From contig PLBY01000161.1 in NCBI GenBank assembly GCA_003134655.1, positions 230,900-294,899 of the forward strand: a stretch of 64,000 bases of DNA. The letters run 5' to 3'. This DNA is from Acidobacteriaceae bacterium (GTDB taxonomy: Bacteria > Acidobacteriota > Terriglobia > Terriglobales > Acidobacteriaceae). Positions within the stretch are counted from its first letter, which is position 1; the number at the start of each line of letters is the position of its first letter. Both the position numbers and the translations under genes were made by a program. A model generated the notes under the pieces. It searched no databases. It was not told the DNA's origin and saw only the letters and a list, made by a program, of their open reading frames with translations. This document shows positions 23,865 through 32,647 of the stretch, one piece after another.

Positions 23865-24818
23865 ATGATTGCAACCTTGGAACAACCGCAGCCCGCAGAA
23901 CTTCGAAACCTGGACGCGATCGTCGCCAGTCTCGACGGCGTCAACATGAATTATGGGAACATCCGGGCGCTTCGTGGAGTTGATTTTCAGGTCCGCACGG
24001 GTGAGGTCGTCGCCTTGCTCGGACCGAACGGCGCGGGCAAAACGACCGCCGTAAAGTTGCTGTTGGGGCTGCTGCAGCCCAATGCGGGAAGGGCGCGCGT
24101 TTTCGGTGGCGACCCCACAAATCCTGAAAACCGGATGAGAACGGGTGCGATGTTGCAAGTGGGCCGAGTTCCTGAAACGCTGCGCGTCCGCGAACACATT
24201 GATCTGTTTTCCAGCTATTACCCGAGACCGATGGCCCCAGCGGACGTCTTGGCTGCCGTCGGTCTTGAGAAATTGGGCGATCGCAAGTTCGGCGATCTTT
24301 CCGGTGGCCAGAGACAACGAGTGCTGTTCGCTCTCGCCATTTGCGGCGATCCGGACTTGCTGTTTCTCGACGAGCCTACCGTAGGGCTCGATGTGGAAGC
24401 GCGGCGCATGTTGTGGGACGAAATCCGGCGGATGGTCTCGCGCGGCAAGACCGTGCTGCTCACGACCCACTATCTGCAGGAAGCCGATGCGCTTGCCGAC
24501 CGCGTCGCTGTCATCAACCAGGGCGAAATTATTGCCCAGGGGACTCCGTCGGAGATCAAAGCGAAAACTGCGGGCAAGCGCATTCGCTGCATTACCAGCC
24601 TCAGCCTGAATGCGCTGCGCCAGATTCCGGGAGTCAGTGACGTAAAGGAAGATCGCGAGGCCGTCGAACTTCACGCTGTCGCAGCCGAGCCGATTGTCCG
24701 CGAATTGCTGGCGCGGGATGCGGGCCTCTCAGGCCTGGAAGTCACCAGCGCGGGTTTGGAAGAGGCGTTCCTCGCCTTGACGCAGGATGCAGGACGCGAA
24801 GGCAATCGTTCCAACTAA
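23865..24818 (+). CDS. ABC-2 type transporter ATP-binding protein
   Basis: The 317-residue protein has a complete nucleotide-binding domain: Walker A LLGPNGAGKTT (about 52-62), Q-loop GAMLQVG, signature LSGGQRQRV (about 142-150), Walker B DLLFLDEPTVGLD (about 163-175) and H-loop LLTTHYLQEADAL. A C-terminal domain (about 235-317) follows, as in DrrA/CcmA-type export ATPases. It powers export with the permease directly downstream, which starts 34 bases after its stop. GGAGGAC stands before the ATG. The operon continues with a two-component system, as in Bacillus yvfRS-yvfTU, so the exporter is probably regulated by that system. Confidence 0.95.
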   Translation: MIATLEQPQPAELRNLDAIVASLDGVNMNYGNIRALRGVDFQVRTGEVVALLGPNGAGKTTAVKLLLGLLQPNAGRARVFGGDPTNPENRMRTGAMLQVGRVPETLRVREHIDLFSSYYPRPMAPADVLAAVGLEKLGDRKFGDLSGGQRQRVLFALAICGDPDLLFLDEPTVGLDVEARRMLWDEIRRMVSRGKTVLLTTHYLQEADALADRVAVINQGEIIAQGTPSEIKAKTAGKRIRCITSLSLNALRQIPGVSDVKEDREAVELHAVAAEPIVRELLARDAGLSGLEVTSAGLEEAFLALTQDAGREGNRSN

Positions 24819-24852
24819 GCCAAACAGATCCACATGCGACGGAGGAAATGCA

Positions 24853-25668
24853 ATGAGCACCGCAACCATGACATTGAGCAGCACACAAGTTCAGCGCTCG
24901 CCGCGACACACAGCGACCATCTATCTGAAGGAAGCGAAGTACGAGTTCCTGAAGAATCTGCGCCTGCGTATGTACACGGCGTCGGTGCTTAGTTTCCCGA
25001 TCATGTTCTACGTGCTGTTTGGGTTGGTGCTGAATGCGAAGCAGAGCATTGGTAGTACGAGCGTACCCGCGTACCTGATCGCGACCTACGGTACATTCGG
25101 CGTGATGGGAGCGTCGCTATTTGGAACGGCGTCTGGGCTGGCGTCAGACCGCGGCCTGGGATGGCTGCAGGTCAAGCGTGCCAGTCCCATGCCGCCGTTT
25201 GCCTACTTCGCGGCGAAGGTGGTCACCAGCATAATTTTCAGCACGATCATCGTTCTTGCCCTGTTCGCGCTCGGAATTACTCTGGGCGGAGTGCGCATGC
25301 CTCTCGCGGATTTTGCCAAGTTGCTGGGAACCCTGGCGCTGGGTTCGCTGCCGTTCTCTGCGATGGGATTGGCGCTCGGATACTTCACTGGCCCGAACTC
25401 GGCGCCCGCAACCATCAACCTGATTTACCTCCCAATGTCGTTCTGCAGCGGGTTGTGGGTTCCCTTCATGTTCCTGCCGAAGGTTGTGCGAGAGATCGCG
25501 CTCGCGCTGCCTCCGTATCACCTGTCGCAACTGGCGCTGGGAATTGTTGGAGCAGGACGCCATGAATCGAACGCCACTCACTGGGAGGTGCTGGCGGCTT
25601 TCACCATGATTTGCCTGGGCGTCGCGCGCATTGGGTTTCAGCGCGACAAGGGAAAACTGTACGGCTAG
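24853..25668 (+). CDS. ABC-2 type transporter permease
   Basis: The 271-residue product has six membrane helices: one near residue 45 (YTASVLSFPIMFYVLFGLVL), two near 75-130, and three from 150 to the end. It belongs to the DrrB/YvfS-like ABC-2 permeases. RRGLG-like loop sequence SDRGLGWLQVKRASPMPP between helices 2 and 3 is the usual coupling segment. GGAGGAAATGCA precedes the ATG at 24853; the frame opens earlier, inside the ATPase gene, without a start signal. It should form the membrane part of the exporter with the preceding ATPase; the substrate (drug, lipid or peptide) is unknown. Confidence 0.92.
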   Translation: MSTATMTLSSTQVQRSPRHTATIYLKEAKYEFLKNLRLRMYTASVLSFPIMFYVLFGLVLNAKQSIGSTSVPAYLIATYGTFGVMGASLFGTASGLASDRGLGWLQVKRASPMPPFAYFAAKVVTSIIFSTIIVLALFALGITLGGVRMPLADFAKLLGTLALGSLPFSAMGLALGYFTGPNSAPATINLIYLPMSFCSGLWVPFMFLPKVVREIALALPPYHLSQLALGIVGAGRHESNATHWEVLAAFTMICLGVARIGFQRDKGKLYG

Positions 25669-25725
25669 ACTTCGGGAAGGTGCGGCTTCACGGTTTGCCG
25701 GAAGAACTCGGTTGGGGTGCCTCGG

Positions 25726-25781
25726 GGGCTGAAGCCCTAACAATAATAAGGAGGCCTTGACCGCAGCGCTCAAAGCGCTGC
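25726..25781. repeat. Two short hairpins in the exporter-kinase gap
   Basis: GGGCTGAAGCCC (25726-25737) and GCAGCGCTCAAAGCGCTGC (25763-25781) are two neat palindromes in a 227-base gap. They are not followed by T runs, so they look like REP-type hairpins rather than terminators. Confidence 0.65.
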
Positions 25782-25895
25782 GCCACCCAAAAGCGAGTTT
25801 TCGTGGAAGCGAGGTTTTTGGCAAATTGTTTCGCTGTACCCATGGGCTCGAATTCGGCAAGAGCTAAAGCTCAAGAGGAACAGCGGGAGGGGACC

Positions 25896-26057
25896 ATGAG
25901 CGTGGATGCAAAAAAATCGATGGGCTGGACTGTGGTCCTGATCCTCATGGGAATGGCGGCAATTTATGGCGGATCGAAGTGGCTGGCGCTGCTGATTCCC
26001 GCCGCCCTGCTGGTGTGGTACACGGCCAAGCCCAGACTTAGAACTGGCCGGAATTGA
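25896..26057 (+). CDS. Small two-helix membrane protein
   Basis: The 53-residue product (MSVDAKKSMGWTVVLILMGM onward) has two membrane helices, residues 9-27 and 30-45, and a basic C-terminus (KPRLRTGRN). A strong Shine-Dalgarno (GGGAGGGG) sets the ATG at 25896. It lies between the exporter permease and the histidine kinase, in the same direction, 22 bases before the kinase. It may be an accessory subunit of the kinase or of the exporter. No homologous family comes to mind. Confidence 0.7.
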   Translation: MSVDAKKSMGWTVVLILMGMAAIYGGSKWLALLIPAALLVWYTAKPRLRTGRN

Positions 26058-26079
26058 CGATAGGGTTGAAAATATAAAA

Positions 26080-27255
26080 ATGCCGTTCCTAGGTTCGCGG
26101 GGGGTCGATCAGGATTCTGTGCCAGCGGGGTGGTCGCTGAAACTGCGGCCCATCCGGGCCGTGCTCCATGACCGGGATCACGGTTGGGGTCCGCTGCTCT
26201 GGTGGCTCTACCTCGGTTTCTTCTTCGTTCAGCCAGCCGTAGAACACGTCAGCCGCACCAAGTGGGCCATTGATGTCCTCGGGGCAGTGATCTTCCTCGT
26301 CCTGTACTGGGGAATCTTCCTGCTGGAGAGGCCTCAGCCACTGGTGCATGTCGGTGGCATGTTGCTGCTGGGCATCTTGTACCTTCCCTACAACGCGGGC
26401 GGATGCACGTTCTTTATTTTTGCGGCAGCCATGGTTCCATTCATGGTCAGCACCCAAGCCCGCGCCGTAGTGGGACTTGTCTTGATCGCAGCGGTTGCAG
26501 CCACGGAAGGTCTTATTCTGCGCGTGGGCGGCTGGGAAATGTTCTGGGCGGCTGGGTTTCCCATGTTCATCGGGGCCGGGAATATCTTTTTCGCCGAGCG
26601 CAACCGCATGAACTGCGAACTGCGCAAGGCGAACGAAGAGATCGAGAACCTGGCCAAAGTCGCGGAGCGGGAACGCATTGCGCGCGACTTGCACGATGTG
26701 TTGGGGCACACGCTCTCGGTCATTACATTGAAGTCGGAACTTGCGGGCAAGTTGATCGACCGTGATCCGCAACGGGCAGGAAAAGAAATCCGGGAAGTCG
26801 AACAGATCTCACGGCAAGCACTGACCGACGTAAGGGACGCAATTCGCGGGTATCGTTCGAAAGGGTTGGTGGCCGAGTTGGCACAGGCGAAGACGACGCT
26901 GGAAACTGCCGGCCTCGCCGTGCAGTGTGACGCAGCCACCACGGTAAAGCTGCCGGCCATGCAGGAGAGCGTGTTATCGCTGGCAGTGCGCGAAGCGGTG
27001 ACCAACGTTGTGCGTCACGCGCGAGCCCGCAGCTGCCGCATGCGCCTGGAACAGCAGAACGGAAGTTGCCGCCTCGAGATTCATGATGACGGTTGCGGCA
27101 GCTCCAATGGCGAGGGCAACGGATTGCGCGGCATGAGGGAACGCGTGGAAATGATTGGGGGCACGCTGAACCGCAGCACGGAAGCGGGCACGACGCTCAT
27201 CATTACGCTGCCTCTGAAAGAAGTCGCGCCCGAAGTCGAAGGTCGCCAGAATTGA
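26080..27255 (+). CDS. NarL/DesK-type sensor histidine kinase
   Basis: The 391-residue kinase has five or six membrane helices in residues 45-165 with no large periplasmic domain, a coiled segment (NRMNCELRKANEEIENLAKV), a HisKA_3 dimerisation domain with the phospho-acceptor His in RERIARDLHDVLGHTLSVIT (about 207), and a GHKL ATPase domain with the N box REAVTNVVRHARAR and G boxes DDGCG and GNGLRGMRERVEM. Membrane-embedded sensing fits DesK-like kinases. Its stop codon overlaps the TTG start of the response regulator. No strong Shine-Dalgarno precedes the ATG at 26080. Confidence 0.93.
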   Translation: MPFLGSRGVDQDSVPAGWSLKLRPIRAVLHDRDHGWGPLLWWLYLGFFFVQPAVEHVSRTKWAIDVLGAVIFLVLYWGIFLLERPQPLVHVGGMLLLGILYLPYNAGGCTFFIFAAAMVPFMVSTQARAVVGLVLIAAVAATEGLILRVGGWEMFWAAGFPMFIGAGNIFFAERNRMNCELRKANEEIENLAKVAERERIARDLHDVLGHTLSVITLKSELAGKLIDRDPQRAGKEIREVEQISRQALTDVRDAIRGYRSKGLVAELAQAKTTLETAGLAVQCDAATTVKLPAMQESVLSLAVREAVTNVVRHARARSCRMRLEQQNGSCRLEIHDDGCGSSNGEGNGLRGMRERVEMIGGTLNRSTEAGTTLIITLPLKEVAPEVEGRQN

Positions 27256-27896
27256 ATCCTTCATATAAAGAAAGCGGCAAAGAAGGTCGTAAGACGATCC
27301 GCGTAGTGCTGGCCGAAGATCAGGGGATGGTGCTGGGAGCGCTCGCTGCCCTGCTCGAAATCGAAGGCGACATTTCCGTTGTCGCCAAAGCGGCGAACGG
27401 GAGGGAAGCGCTTCAGGCTGTGCTCACGCACAAGCCCGACGTTTTCATCACCGACATTGAGATGCCGCACATGAGTGGCCTCGACGTGGCTGCGGAGTTG
27501 AAGCGCCGCCGGACCGGGACGCGTGTCGTCATCGTCACCACGTTCGCGCGCTCGGGATATCTGCGGCGCGCGCTCGAATCTGGAGCGTCAGGTTATCTGC
27601 TGAAAGACATGCGCGCCGAAGAACTCGCGGACGCCGTGCGCCGCGTGCATCAGGGACTGCGCGTCATCCATCCCGAACTTGCGACCGAAGCTTGGGGAGA
27701 GATGGATCCGCTCACCGACCGCGAGCGGCAGGTGCTGCGCCTGGCGGGTGAAGGAATGGCCAGCGGCGACATTGCCGGCGAGTTAGGCCTCTCCGACGGC
27801 ACCGTGCGGAATTATCTTTCTGAAGCGATCAGCAAACTGGGTGCGAGCAACCGCGTGGAAGCGGCGCGCATCGCGAGGAACAAAGGCTGGCTGTAA
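27252..27896 (+). CDS. NarL/LuxR-family response regulator
   Basis: The 214-residue regulator has a receiver domain (residues 14-130) with acidic pocket AEDQ, phospho-acceptor Asp in DVFITDIEMPHMSG, Thr in VIVTTFA and Lys in YLLKDM. A LuxR helix-turn-helix follows (about 150-214: LTDRERQVLRLAGEGMASGD, DGTVRNYLSEAISKL). I chose the TTG at 27252 because it overlaps the kinase stop (TTGA) in the same arrangement as coupled two-component pairs; no in-frame ATG lies before the domain. It should answer to the kinase upstream and probably controls the exporter operon. Confidence 0.92.
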   Translation: MNPSYKESGKEGRKTIRVVLAEDQGMVLGALAALLEIEGDISVVAKAANGREALQAVLTHKPDVFITDIEMPHMSGLDVAAELKRRRTGTRVVIVTTFARSGYLRRALESGASGYLLKDMRAEELADAVRRVHQGLRVIHPELATEAWGEMDPLTDRERQVLRLAGEGMASGDIAGELGLSDGTVRNYLSEAISKLGASNRVEAARIARNKGWL

Positions 27897-28032
27897 CACC
27901 TAGCAGCGCGGGTTCTGGGCCGTCGCGAGGCTCACCCTCGCGATTGTTCGCTAGCCGGAACCGTGATAAGCTCTTCGGCCAGTTCGCGCTGTTCCCCCGT
28001 CCCAAGCGATATCTCAACAGGAGTGAAAACTT

Positions 28033-29248
28033 ATGAAGCAGCAGGCATGCGCAGGTATCTCGCGAGTGCTTATCGTGATCGTGATTGTAGGGATGATGAC
28101 GATTGGAGCAACGGCCCAGACGGAAAAGATTCTCTATTCCTTCACCGGAGGCGGCGACGGGGGCTCACCCGTTTCCAGCACAGTGTTCGATAGCAAAGGC
28201 AATCTATACGGCACGACCTCCAGCGGCGGTGCCAACTTTGGAGGCACGGTCTTCGAACTGAGCCCTGGCTCCAATGGAACGTGGAGCGAGAAAGTCATTC
28301 ACAGTTTTGCGTTCAATGGCATCGATGGCTTTGATCCCCTCGGCAGTGTGGTCTTCGACAGCAAAGGCAATCTCTATGGCACTACAGCGGCTGGTGGACC
28401 CCTTGGCGCGGGCACGGTGTTTCAGCTGGTTCAAGGGTCAGGCGGAACCTGGACTGAGAACATCTTGTACAGCTTTAGCAGTCTCATTGATGGCGGTGAG
28501 CCAACCGGCCCTGTGGTCCTCGACAGCGCGGGGAATGTTTTTGGTTCGACCTACTACGGAGGAACGTATGGATTCGGCACCGTGTTTGAAGTAGTTCGTG
28601 GATCAAATGGAACATGGACCGAGAAAGTTTTGCACAGTTTTACTGGTGGGAACGACGGCTCCAGTCCATATTACAGCCCGGTGATTCTAGACGGAGCCGG
28701 AAACATTTACGGCATAGCCCAAAACGGAGGTCTCCACGACTACGGCGTCGTCTTTGGAGTTGACTCGCGGCACATGGAAAGAGACAGTTTTGTACGCGTT
28801 CACTGGCGTTTCCACGGGAAGCAGTCCTATCGGCGGCTTGGTACGTGATGCAGCTGGCAACCTCTATGGCGTGTCGTCCTATTCAGTCTTTGAACTGACG
28901 CTTGGGTCCAATGGAGTTTGGACCCAGCAGTCACTCCACAACTTCATAGGTGGCAGCGATGGCGCCTACCCACAGTCGCAACTGATCTTCGACAAGTCCG
29001 GCAACCTTTACGGCACAACGTATACCGGCGGAAACCATCGGGGCTCGGTCTTTGAGCTTTCCCCTGGCTCAAACGGCGTATGGACGGAGAAGATCCTCCA
29101 TCGGTTCTCTCCGAGCGGCGGGGACGGCGTCTTCCCGGGTTATGGCGGCGGCGGCAGCCTGGTGTTGGATGCGAGCGGAAATCTGTTCGGCACAACTGCC
29201 CAAGGGGGAGCTTCAAACGCTGGCGTGGTGTTCGAGGTAACGCCTTAG
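28033..29248 (+). pseudogene. GloVer-type tandem-repeat secreted protein, frameshifted
   Basis: A signal peptide (residues 1-29, MMTIGATAQ) is followed by about seven repeats of roughly 55-60 residues, each reading near KILYSFTGG...GG...DSKGNLYGTTSSGG...G.VFEL. This is the repeat of choice-of-anchor tandem-repeat GloVer-containing proteins. The frame from 28033 leaves the pattern after NGGLHDYGVVFG, while the +1 frame resumes exactly with ELTRGTWKETVLYAF. Deleting one G of the GG at 28756-28757 restores one continuous protein of about 405 residues. Either the gene is inactivated or the base is an error. AGGAG precedes the ATG. Confidence 0.85.
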
Positions 29249-29306
29249 CTATATGAGGTCTCAGCAAAGTTGAGGAGTCGGGCGGACAGGGGAGAGAACC
29301 GCCCTG

Positions 29307-30239
29307 TCATGCGCTCTTCTCGATGCCCGCTTCCTGCTTCTTCACGGTCTTGTAGGCCCAGGCCATGCGCGGGGTATTGTGGGCGATGCCGATGTGGCCC
29401 TCGGGGTTCAGTACGATGATGCCGCCGTGGCCGTCGAGGCGCTGCTTCAGGTAGTTCATTGCCTCTTGCGCGGACCACTCGGGGAGATTGCCGGCCTGAA
29501 TGCGGTCGGCGGTCCATTTGGCCAGCACTAACTTCATGATCGGTTCACCCCATCCGGTGGTGGAGACGGCGGCACTCTCGTTGTTCGCGTAGCAGCCGCA
29601 ACCGATCAGCGAGGAATCGCCGAGGCGTCCGGGAGCTTTGTTCAGCGTGCCTCCGGTTGAAGTCGCGGCGGCGATATTGCCAGCGCGGTCGAGCGCGATT
29701 GCTCCGACTGTGTCGTGCGAGATGGTCACATCGTCGGAGCTGGGCGCGAACAGATCGTTGCCATGTTGCGCGGCCTCGGCCTGGTACGCGCGCAGGCGCT
29801 CGACCTCGCGCGGGATGACGAGGTCTTCGTTCTTGCAGAGCGCGATGCCGTGCTCGGCGGCGAATCGTTCCGCGCCTTCCGCGACAAAATAAACGTGCGG
29901 ACTCTCGCTGAGAATCTTGCGGGCGGCGCGCACGGGATTGCGCAGGCGCTCGACGCATCCGACGCCTCCGGCGCGGAGCGTGGCGCCGTCCATGATGAGA
30001 GCGTCGAGTTGGACTTTACCGTCGCGGTTGAGGAAGCTGCCGCGTCCGGCGTCGAAGGTCTCGTCGTCTTCCATAATGACGACAGCTTCCTCGACAGCGT
30101 CGAGGGCCGCGCCGCCGCGTTCGAGCACGCGCCATCCCGCAGCGAGCGCGTTCGTCACGCCGTGAATGTGGGCGTCGACCATGTCATCGGGCATGGCCCA
30201 TGCGCCACCATGAACGACCAGAACCGGATCCGTCGGCAA
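29307..30239 (-). CDS. Isoaspartyl peptidase/L-asparaginase (Ntn hydrolase)
   Basis: The 310-residue product is a plant-type asparaginase/isoaspartyl dipeptidase precursor. VLVVHGGAWAMP opens the alpha subunit, GGAALDAVEEAV and DAGRGSFLNRDGKV follow, and the autocleavage site is before Thr in ISHDTVGAIALDRAGNIAAA, giving the N-terminal nucleophile of the beta subunit. GGTLNKAPGRLGDSSLIGCG carries substrate-binding residues. It hydrolyses isoaspartyl peptides and L-asparagine and has no signal peptide. The start is a TTG at 30239, with GGGGAC upstream and no better in-frame codon. Single gene; no partners adjacent. Confidence 0.93.
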   Translation of the reverse strand: MPTDPVLVVHGGAWAMPDDMVDAHIHGVTNALAAGWRVLERGGAALDAVEEAVVIMEDDETFDAGRGSFLNRDGKVQLDALIMDGATLRAGGVGCVERLRNPVRAARKILSESPHVYFVAEGAERFAAEHGIALCKNEDLVIPREVERLRAYQAEAAQHGNDLFAPSSDDVTISHDTVGAIALDRAGNIAAATSTGGTLNKAPGRLGDSSLIGCGCYANNESAAVSTTGWGEPIMKLVLAKWTADRIQAGNLPEWSAQEAMNYLKQRLDGHGGIIVLNPEGHIGIAHNTPRMAWAYKTVKKQEAGIEKSA

Positions 30240-30791
30240 GAGTTGTCCCCAGAATCGTCTGCAGAAATCAGGATTCGACTCGATAGTCTAGCAGGTGCTA
30301 AGACCAACGTGGATATGGGTGCGACGAGGTTCGTGAGCAACGCACGGGTACGCCAAAGGCGAAAGCCTCCGTAGTTTGCCGGGGGCTTGGAAGTGGCACT
30401 GGACACCGCCCGTCCACCTTCAACTGATACAGGCGACGACTCGGTTCTACTATCCGACATCCCATACATTTCTCAGAAATGTGCAATAGTGCTCAGACGC
30501 ACGGATTTCGAAAGCTTAGGCTGGTTAACGTTAGTTGTAGATCAGTGGTAGAGCGGAGCGGGTGGCGCGCTGGCTGGCAGGTTGTCCCAACGCGCCTGCT
30601 CCGCATGTTTCTCTTCGGGCGAGTTCGTGGAGCGTCCGCGGCCGAGCACTCAGGGACTCTGAACTGGCTCAGGCTAAAACCCCTCTCTATTCGTAACGGA
30701 GGACCAACGGAAGGCGCTGGCGTCGCAGCGTGTTCCGGGGTCATCAGACCGACAACTCATTTTTCGCTTCTGGCCGAAGGAGTTCCAAATT
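30240..30791. other. 552-base intergenic region with one large hairpin
   Basis: No convincing coding frame is visible. The main structure is a long hairpin at 30553-30604: GCGGAGCGGG pairs with CCTGCTCCGC (one mismatch), and an inner CGCG pairs with CGCG. It lies about 190 bases upstream of the secreted-protein gene and could be part of its leader or a small RNA. Confidence 0.4.
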
Positions 30792-31196
30792 ATGAAGAAG
30801 TTTATGTTCGTTTCGTTTGCTTTCGCGCTTTTGGCGTCCGCCGTCTCGCTAGCGCAAGACGCCGCTACGCCACCCAACACGACACCTTCGGCGCAAGCAA
30901 CGCAAGATGCAAAAACGGTGAAACCAAAGACGGTGACCGGTTGTCTGGCAAAAGGCAGTCAGCCCGGAGAAGTCACCCTCACGGCAGCAGACGGGAAGAC
31001 CTGGGACCTGCGCAGCGATAGCGTCAAACTTGAGGAGCACATTGGCCATCAGATAAGCGCGACCGGCACAGTCACGCATGAAACGAAAGCTCAAGAAAAG
31101 AAGGAAGGTCAGGTCGAGAATGCGGCCAGCAAAGAAGCCTACGGCGATTTGAACGTCACCGAGGTCAAGATGGTCAGCGAGACTTGCACGAAGTAG
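30792..31196 (+). CDS. Small secreted protein, DUF5818-like
   Basis: The 134-residue product has a signal peptide (residues 1-21, SLA-QD), a Thr/Pro/Ala/Gln-rich linker, and a compact beta domain from about residue 45: TVTGCLAKGSQPGEVTLTAA, then GKTWDLRSDSVKLEEHIGHQ and ISATGTVTHETKA. The TGCL...GKxWxLxSDxVxLxxHxGH pattern matches what I know as DUF5818, a family of small exported proteins common in Acidobacteriota. Cys residues at both ends of the domain (GCL and ETCTK) may pair. A perfect terminator stands just downstream, so it is monocistronic. The function is unknown. Confidence 0.8.
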   Translation: MKKFMFVSFAFALLASAVSLAQDAATPPNTTPSAQATQDAKTVKPKTVTGCLAKGSQPGEVTLTAADGKTWDLRSDSVKLEEHIGHQISATGTVTHETKAQEKKEGQVENAASKEAYGDLNVTEVKMVSETCTK

Positions 31197-31219
31197 CGAT
31201 TGCGTAAGAGCGTTCCATG

Positions 31220-31246
31220 GGCCGGCCCTTAGGGCTGGCCTTTTTT
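31220..31246 (+). terminator. Rho-independent terminator
   Basis: GGCCGGCCC (31220-31228) pairs with GGGCTGGCC (31232-31240; one G-U) around TTA and runs into six T. It ends the secreted-protein transcript. Confidence 0.92.
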
Positions 31247-31293
31247 GTGTTGAACACGGCTTTCGGCAGGTCTTGTGAAGGGGGCCCTACCTG

Positions 31294-31935
31294 TTAGGCG
31301 GCTTGGCCCGCTTTTACGGTTGTCGGCGAGTCTTGAGTTCTCGTCCAGGTGTAGCGCATGCGGTGGATTACCGTGATTGTGCTCAGGACTGCGATTACCC
31401 AGAGGACTGGGGCCATGCGGTTGAAGAGAGCTCCGAGGATCACGAGGACCAGGCGTTCGGGGCGTTCCATGAATCCGACGCGGCAGGACCCGATCAGGCT
31501 TTCGGCGCGGGCCCGGGTGTAGCTGACCATGATGGCGCTGATCATCACAAAGGCGGTGAGGACCACGTAGAAGAAGCGTCCTCCGCGGGCGTAGAAGACT
31601 AGCAGGCCGAGGAATTGGGAGGCGTCTGAGTAGCGGTCGACGACGGAGTCGAAGAAGGCTCCGAAGCGGGTGACGCGGTTGGTGGCGCGGGCGACCTGGC
31701 CGTCCACCAGATCGAAGAAGCCTGAAAAGATGATGACCAGTCCGGCGTAGAAGAACATGCGTTGCTGGTTGCTGGCGTTGGAGGAGCCGAAAAGGATGGC
31801 GGCCCAGGTGTTGACCACCAGTCCCATGAAGGTGAGGACGTTGGGATTGATGCGGGAGAGCGCCAACCAGCGGACGATGGTGTCGAGCAGGACTCCGCAG
31901 GCGCGACCGAAGGCGCTAGTCCAGCTAGGGGCCAT
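31294..31935 (-). CDS. CDP-alcohol phosphatidyltransferase family enzyme
   Basis: The 213-residue integral membrane enzyme has about six helices. The catalytic signature DGxxARxxxxxxxxGxxxDxxxD is complete in DLVDGQVARATNRVTRFGAF followed by FDSVVDRYSD (about residues 75-105). It transfers a phosphatidyl group from CDP-diacylglycerol to an alcohol or makes a similar phosphodiester; the acceptor (glycerol-3-phosphate, inositol or another) cannot be told. Its ATG overlaps the greA stop by one base (TAATG), so the two are cotranscribed. Confidence 0.9.
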   Translation of the reverse strand: MAPSWTSAFGRACGVLLDTIVRWLALSRINPNVLTFMGLVVNTWAAILFGSSNASNQQRMFFYAGLVIIFSGFFDLVDGQVARATNRVTRFGAFFDSVVDRYSDASQFLGLLVFYARGGRFFYVVLTAFVMISAIMVSYTRARAESLIGSCRVGFMERPERLVLVILGALFNRMAPVLWVIAVLSTITVIHRMRYTWTRTQDSPTTVKAGQAA

Positions 31936-32432
31936 TACGCGCCCGCCTCTTTCGGCTCGTCGGCGATTTCGTCGTGGATGGTGCTCAGGGTCAGGATCTC
32001 CAGTTCGCGCTTGCCGTTGGGGCTAACAACGATCACGGTGTCGCCGACCTTCTTGTTGAGCAGGCAGCGGCCGATGGGCGAGGTGGTGGAAATCTTTCCG
32101 GTGGCTACGTCGGATTCTTCGCTGGTCACCAGCTTGTACTGCATTTCTTCGTTCTTCGTGCTGTCGAAAACTTTGACGGTGGAGCCCAGGCCCACTTTAT
32201 CGTGGGGGATGTTGTTCATGTTGACCATGGACAGATCGGCCAAGCGCTTGCCGAGCTGGCGGACGCGCGCCTTGACGAACTCCTGGCGCTGCTTGGCCAT
32301 GTGATACTCGGCGTTCTCGCTGAGGTCGCCGAGCGCGGCGGCCTTCTTAATTTCCTTAGGAAGCTCGTGAATCAGCTCGTGTTCGAGCGCGTTGATTTCT
32401 TCCTGCAGTTTTCGTTTGATTGCGTCTGTCAT
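31935..32432 (-). CDS. greA: Transcription elongation factor GreA
   Basis: The 165-residue product has the N-terminal antiparallel coiled coil (residues 1-75, with the tip GDLSENAEYHMAKQRQEF containing the acidic D-E pair that enters the RNA polymerase secondary channel) and the C-terminal FKBP-like domain (80-160: GSTVKVFDSTKNEEMQYKLV, then TTSPIGRCLLNKKVGDTVIV). It rescues backtracked polymerase by stimulating transcript cleavage. Length is close to the usual 158, with a slightly longer acidic C-terminus. It is the first gene of a pair with the phosphatidyltransferase. Confidence 0.96.
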   Translation of the reverse strand: MTDAIKRKLQEEINALEHELIHELPKEIKKAAALGDLSENAEYHMAKQRQEFVKARVRQLGKRLADLSMVNMNNIPHDKVGLGSTVKVFDSTKNEEMQYKLVTSEESDVATGKISTTSPIGRCLLNKKVGDTVIVVSPNGKRELEILTLSTIHDEIADEPKEAGA

Positions 32433-32463
32433 GAGGTTACGGCCGGGCTTCGGACATTATAAC

Positions 32464-32640
32464 CCCGGCTTCCGGCTTTCGGCCTCGGGATTCGACTGGT
32501 CGGGTCGCAGGTCCGGGCGGCTTCGATCACGCGCATTGTGCGGGAGAAGAATTTGCTGATGGAGCGGGCGCGGAGTTGCGGGGGGGGGGAGAGCCTCCTA
32601 AGCAATTTCAACCACAGAGGACACAGAGGACACGGAGGAA
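32464..32640. repeat. Repeat-filled gap: GCTTCCGG array, G10 run, ACCACAGAGG array
   Basis: Three low-complexity blocks stand in a row: a GCTTCCGG-type array (32464-32488), a run of ten G (32580-32589) and an ACCACAGAGGACACAGAGG array (32609-32640). They lie between greA and the decayed phosphatase. The G run is a likely site of sequencing error or slippage. Confidence 0.8.
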
Positions 32641-32647
32641 TGCGAGT

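Noticed and set aside
30537-30570. tRNA-like D-arm (GATCAGTGGTAGAGC)
   Set aside because: The D-stem does not pair, no acceptor stem closes it, and no T-arm with GGTTCGA follows within range. Chance resemblance.
32429-32611. 60-codon minus-strand frame between greA and the phosphatase remnant
   Set aside because: It is read mainly from the GCTTCCGG array and G run, has no start signal and no protein-like pattern.
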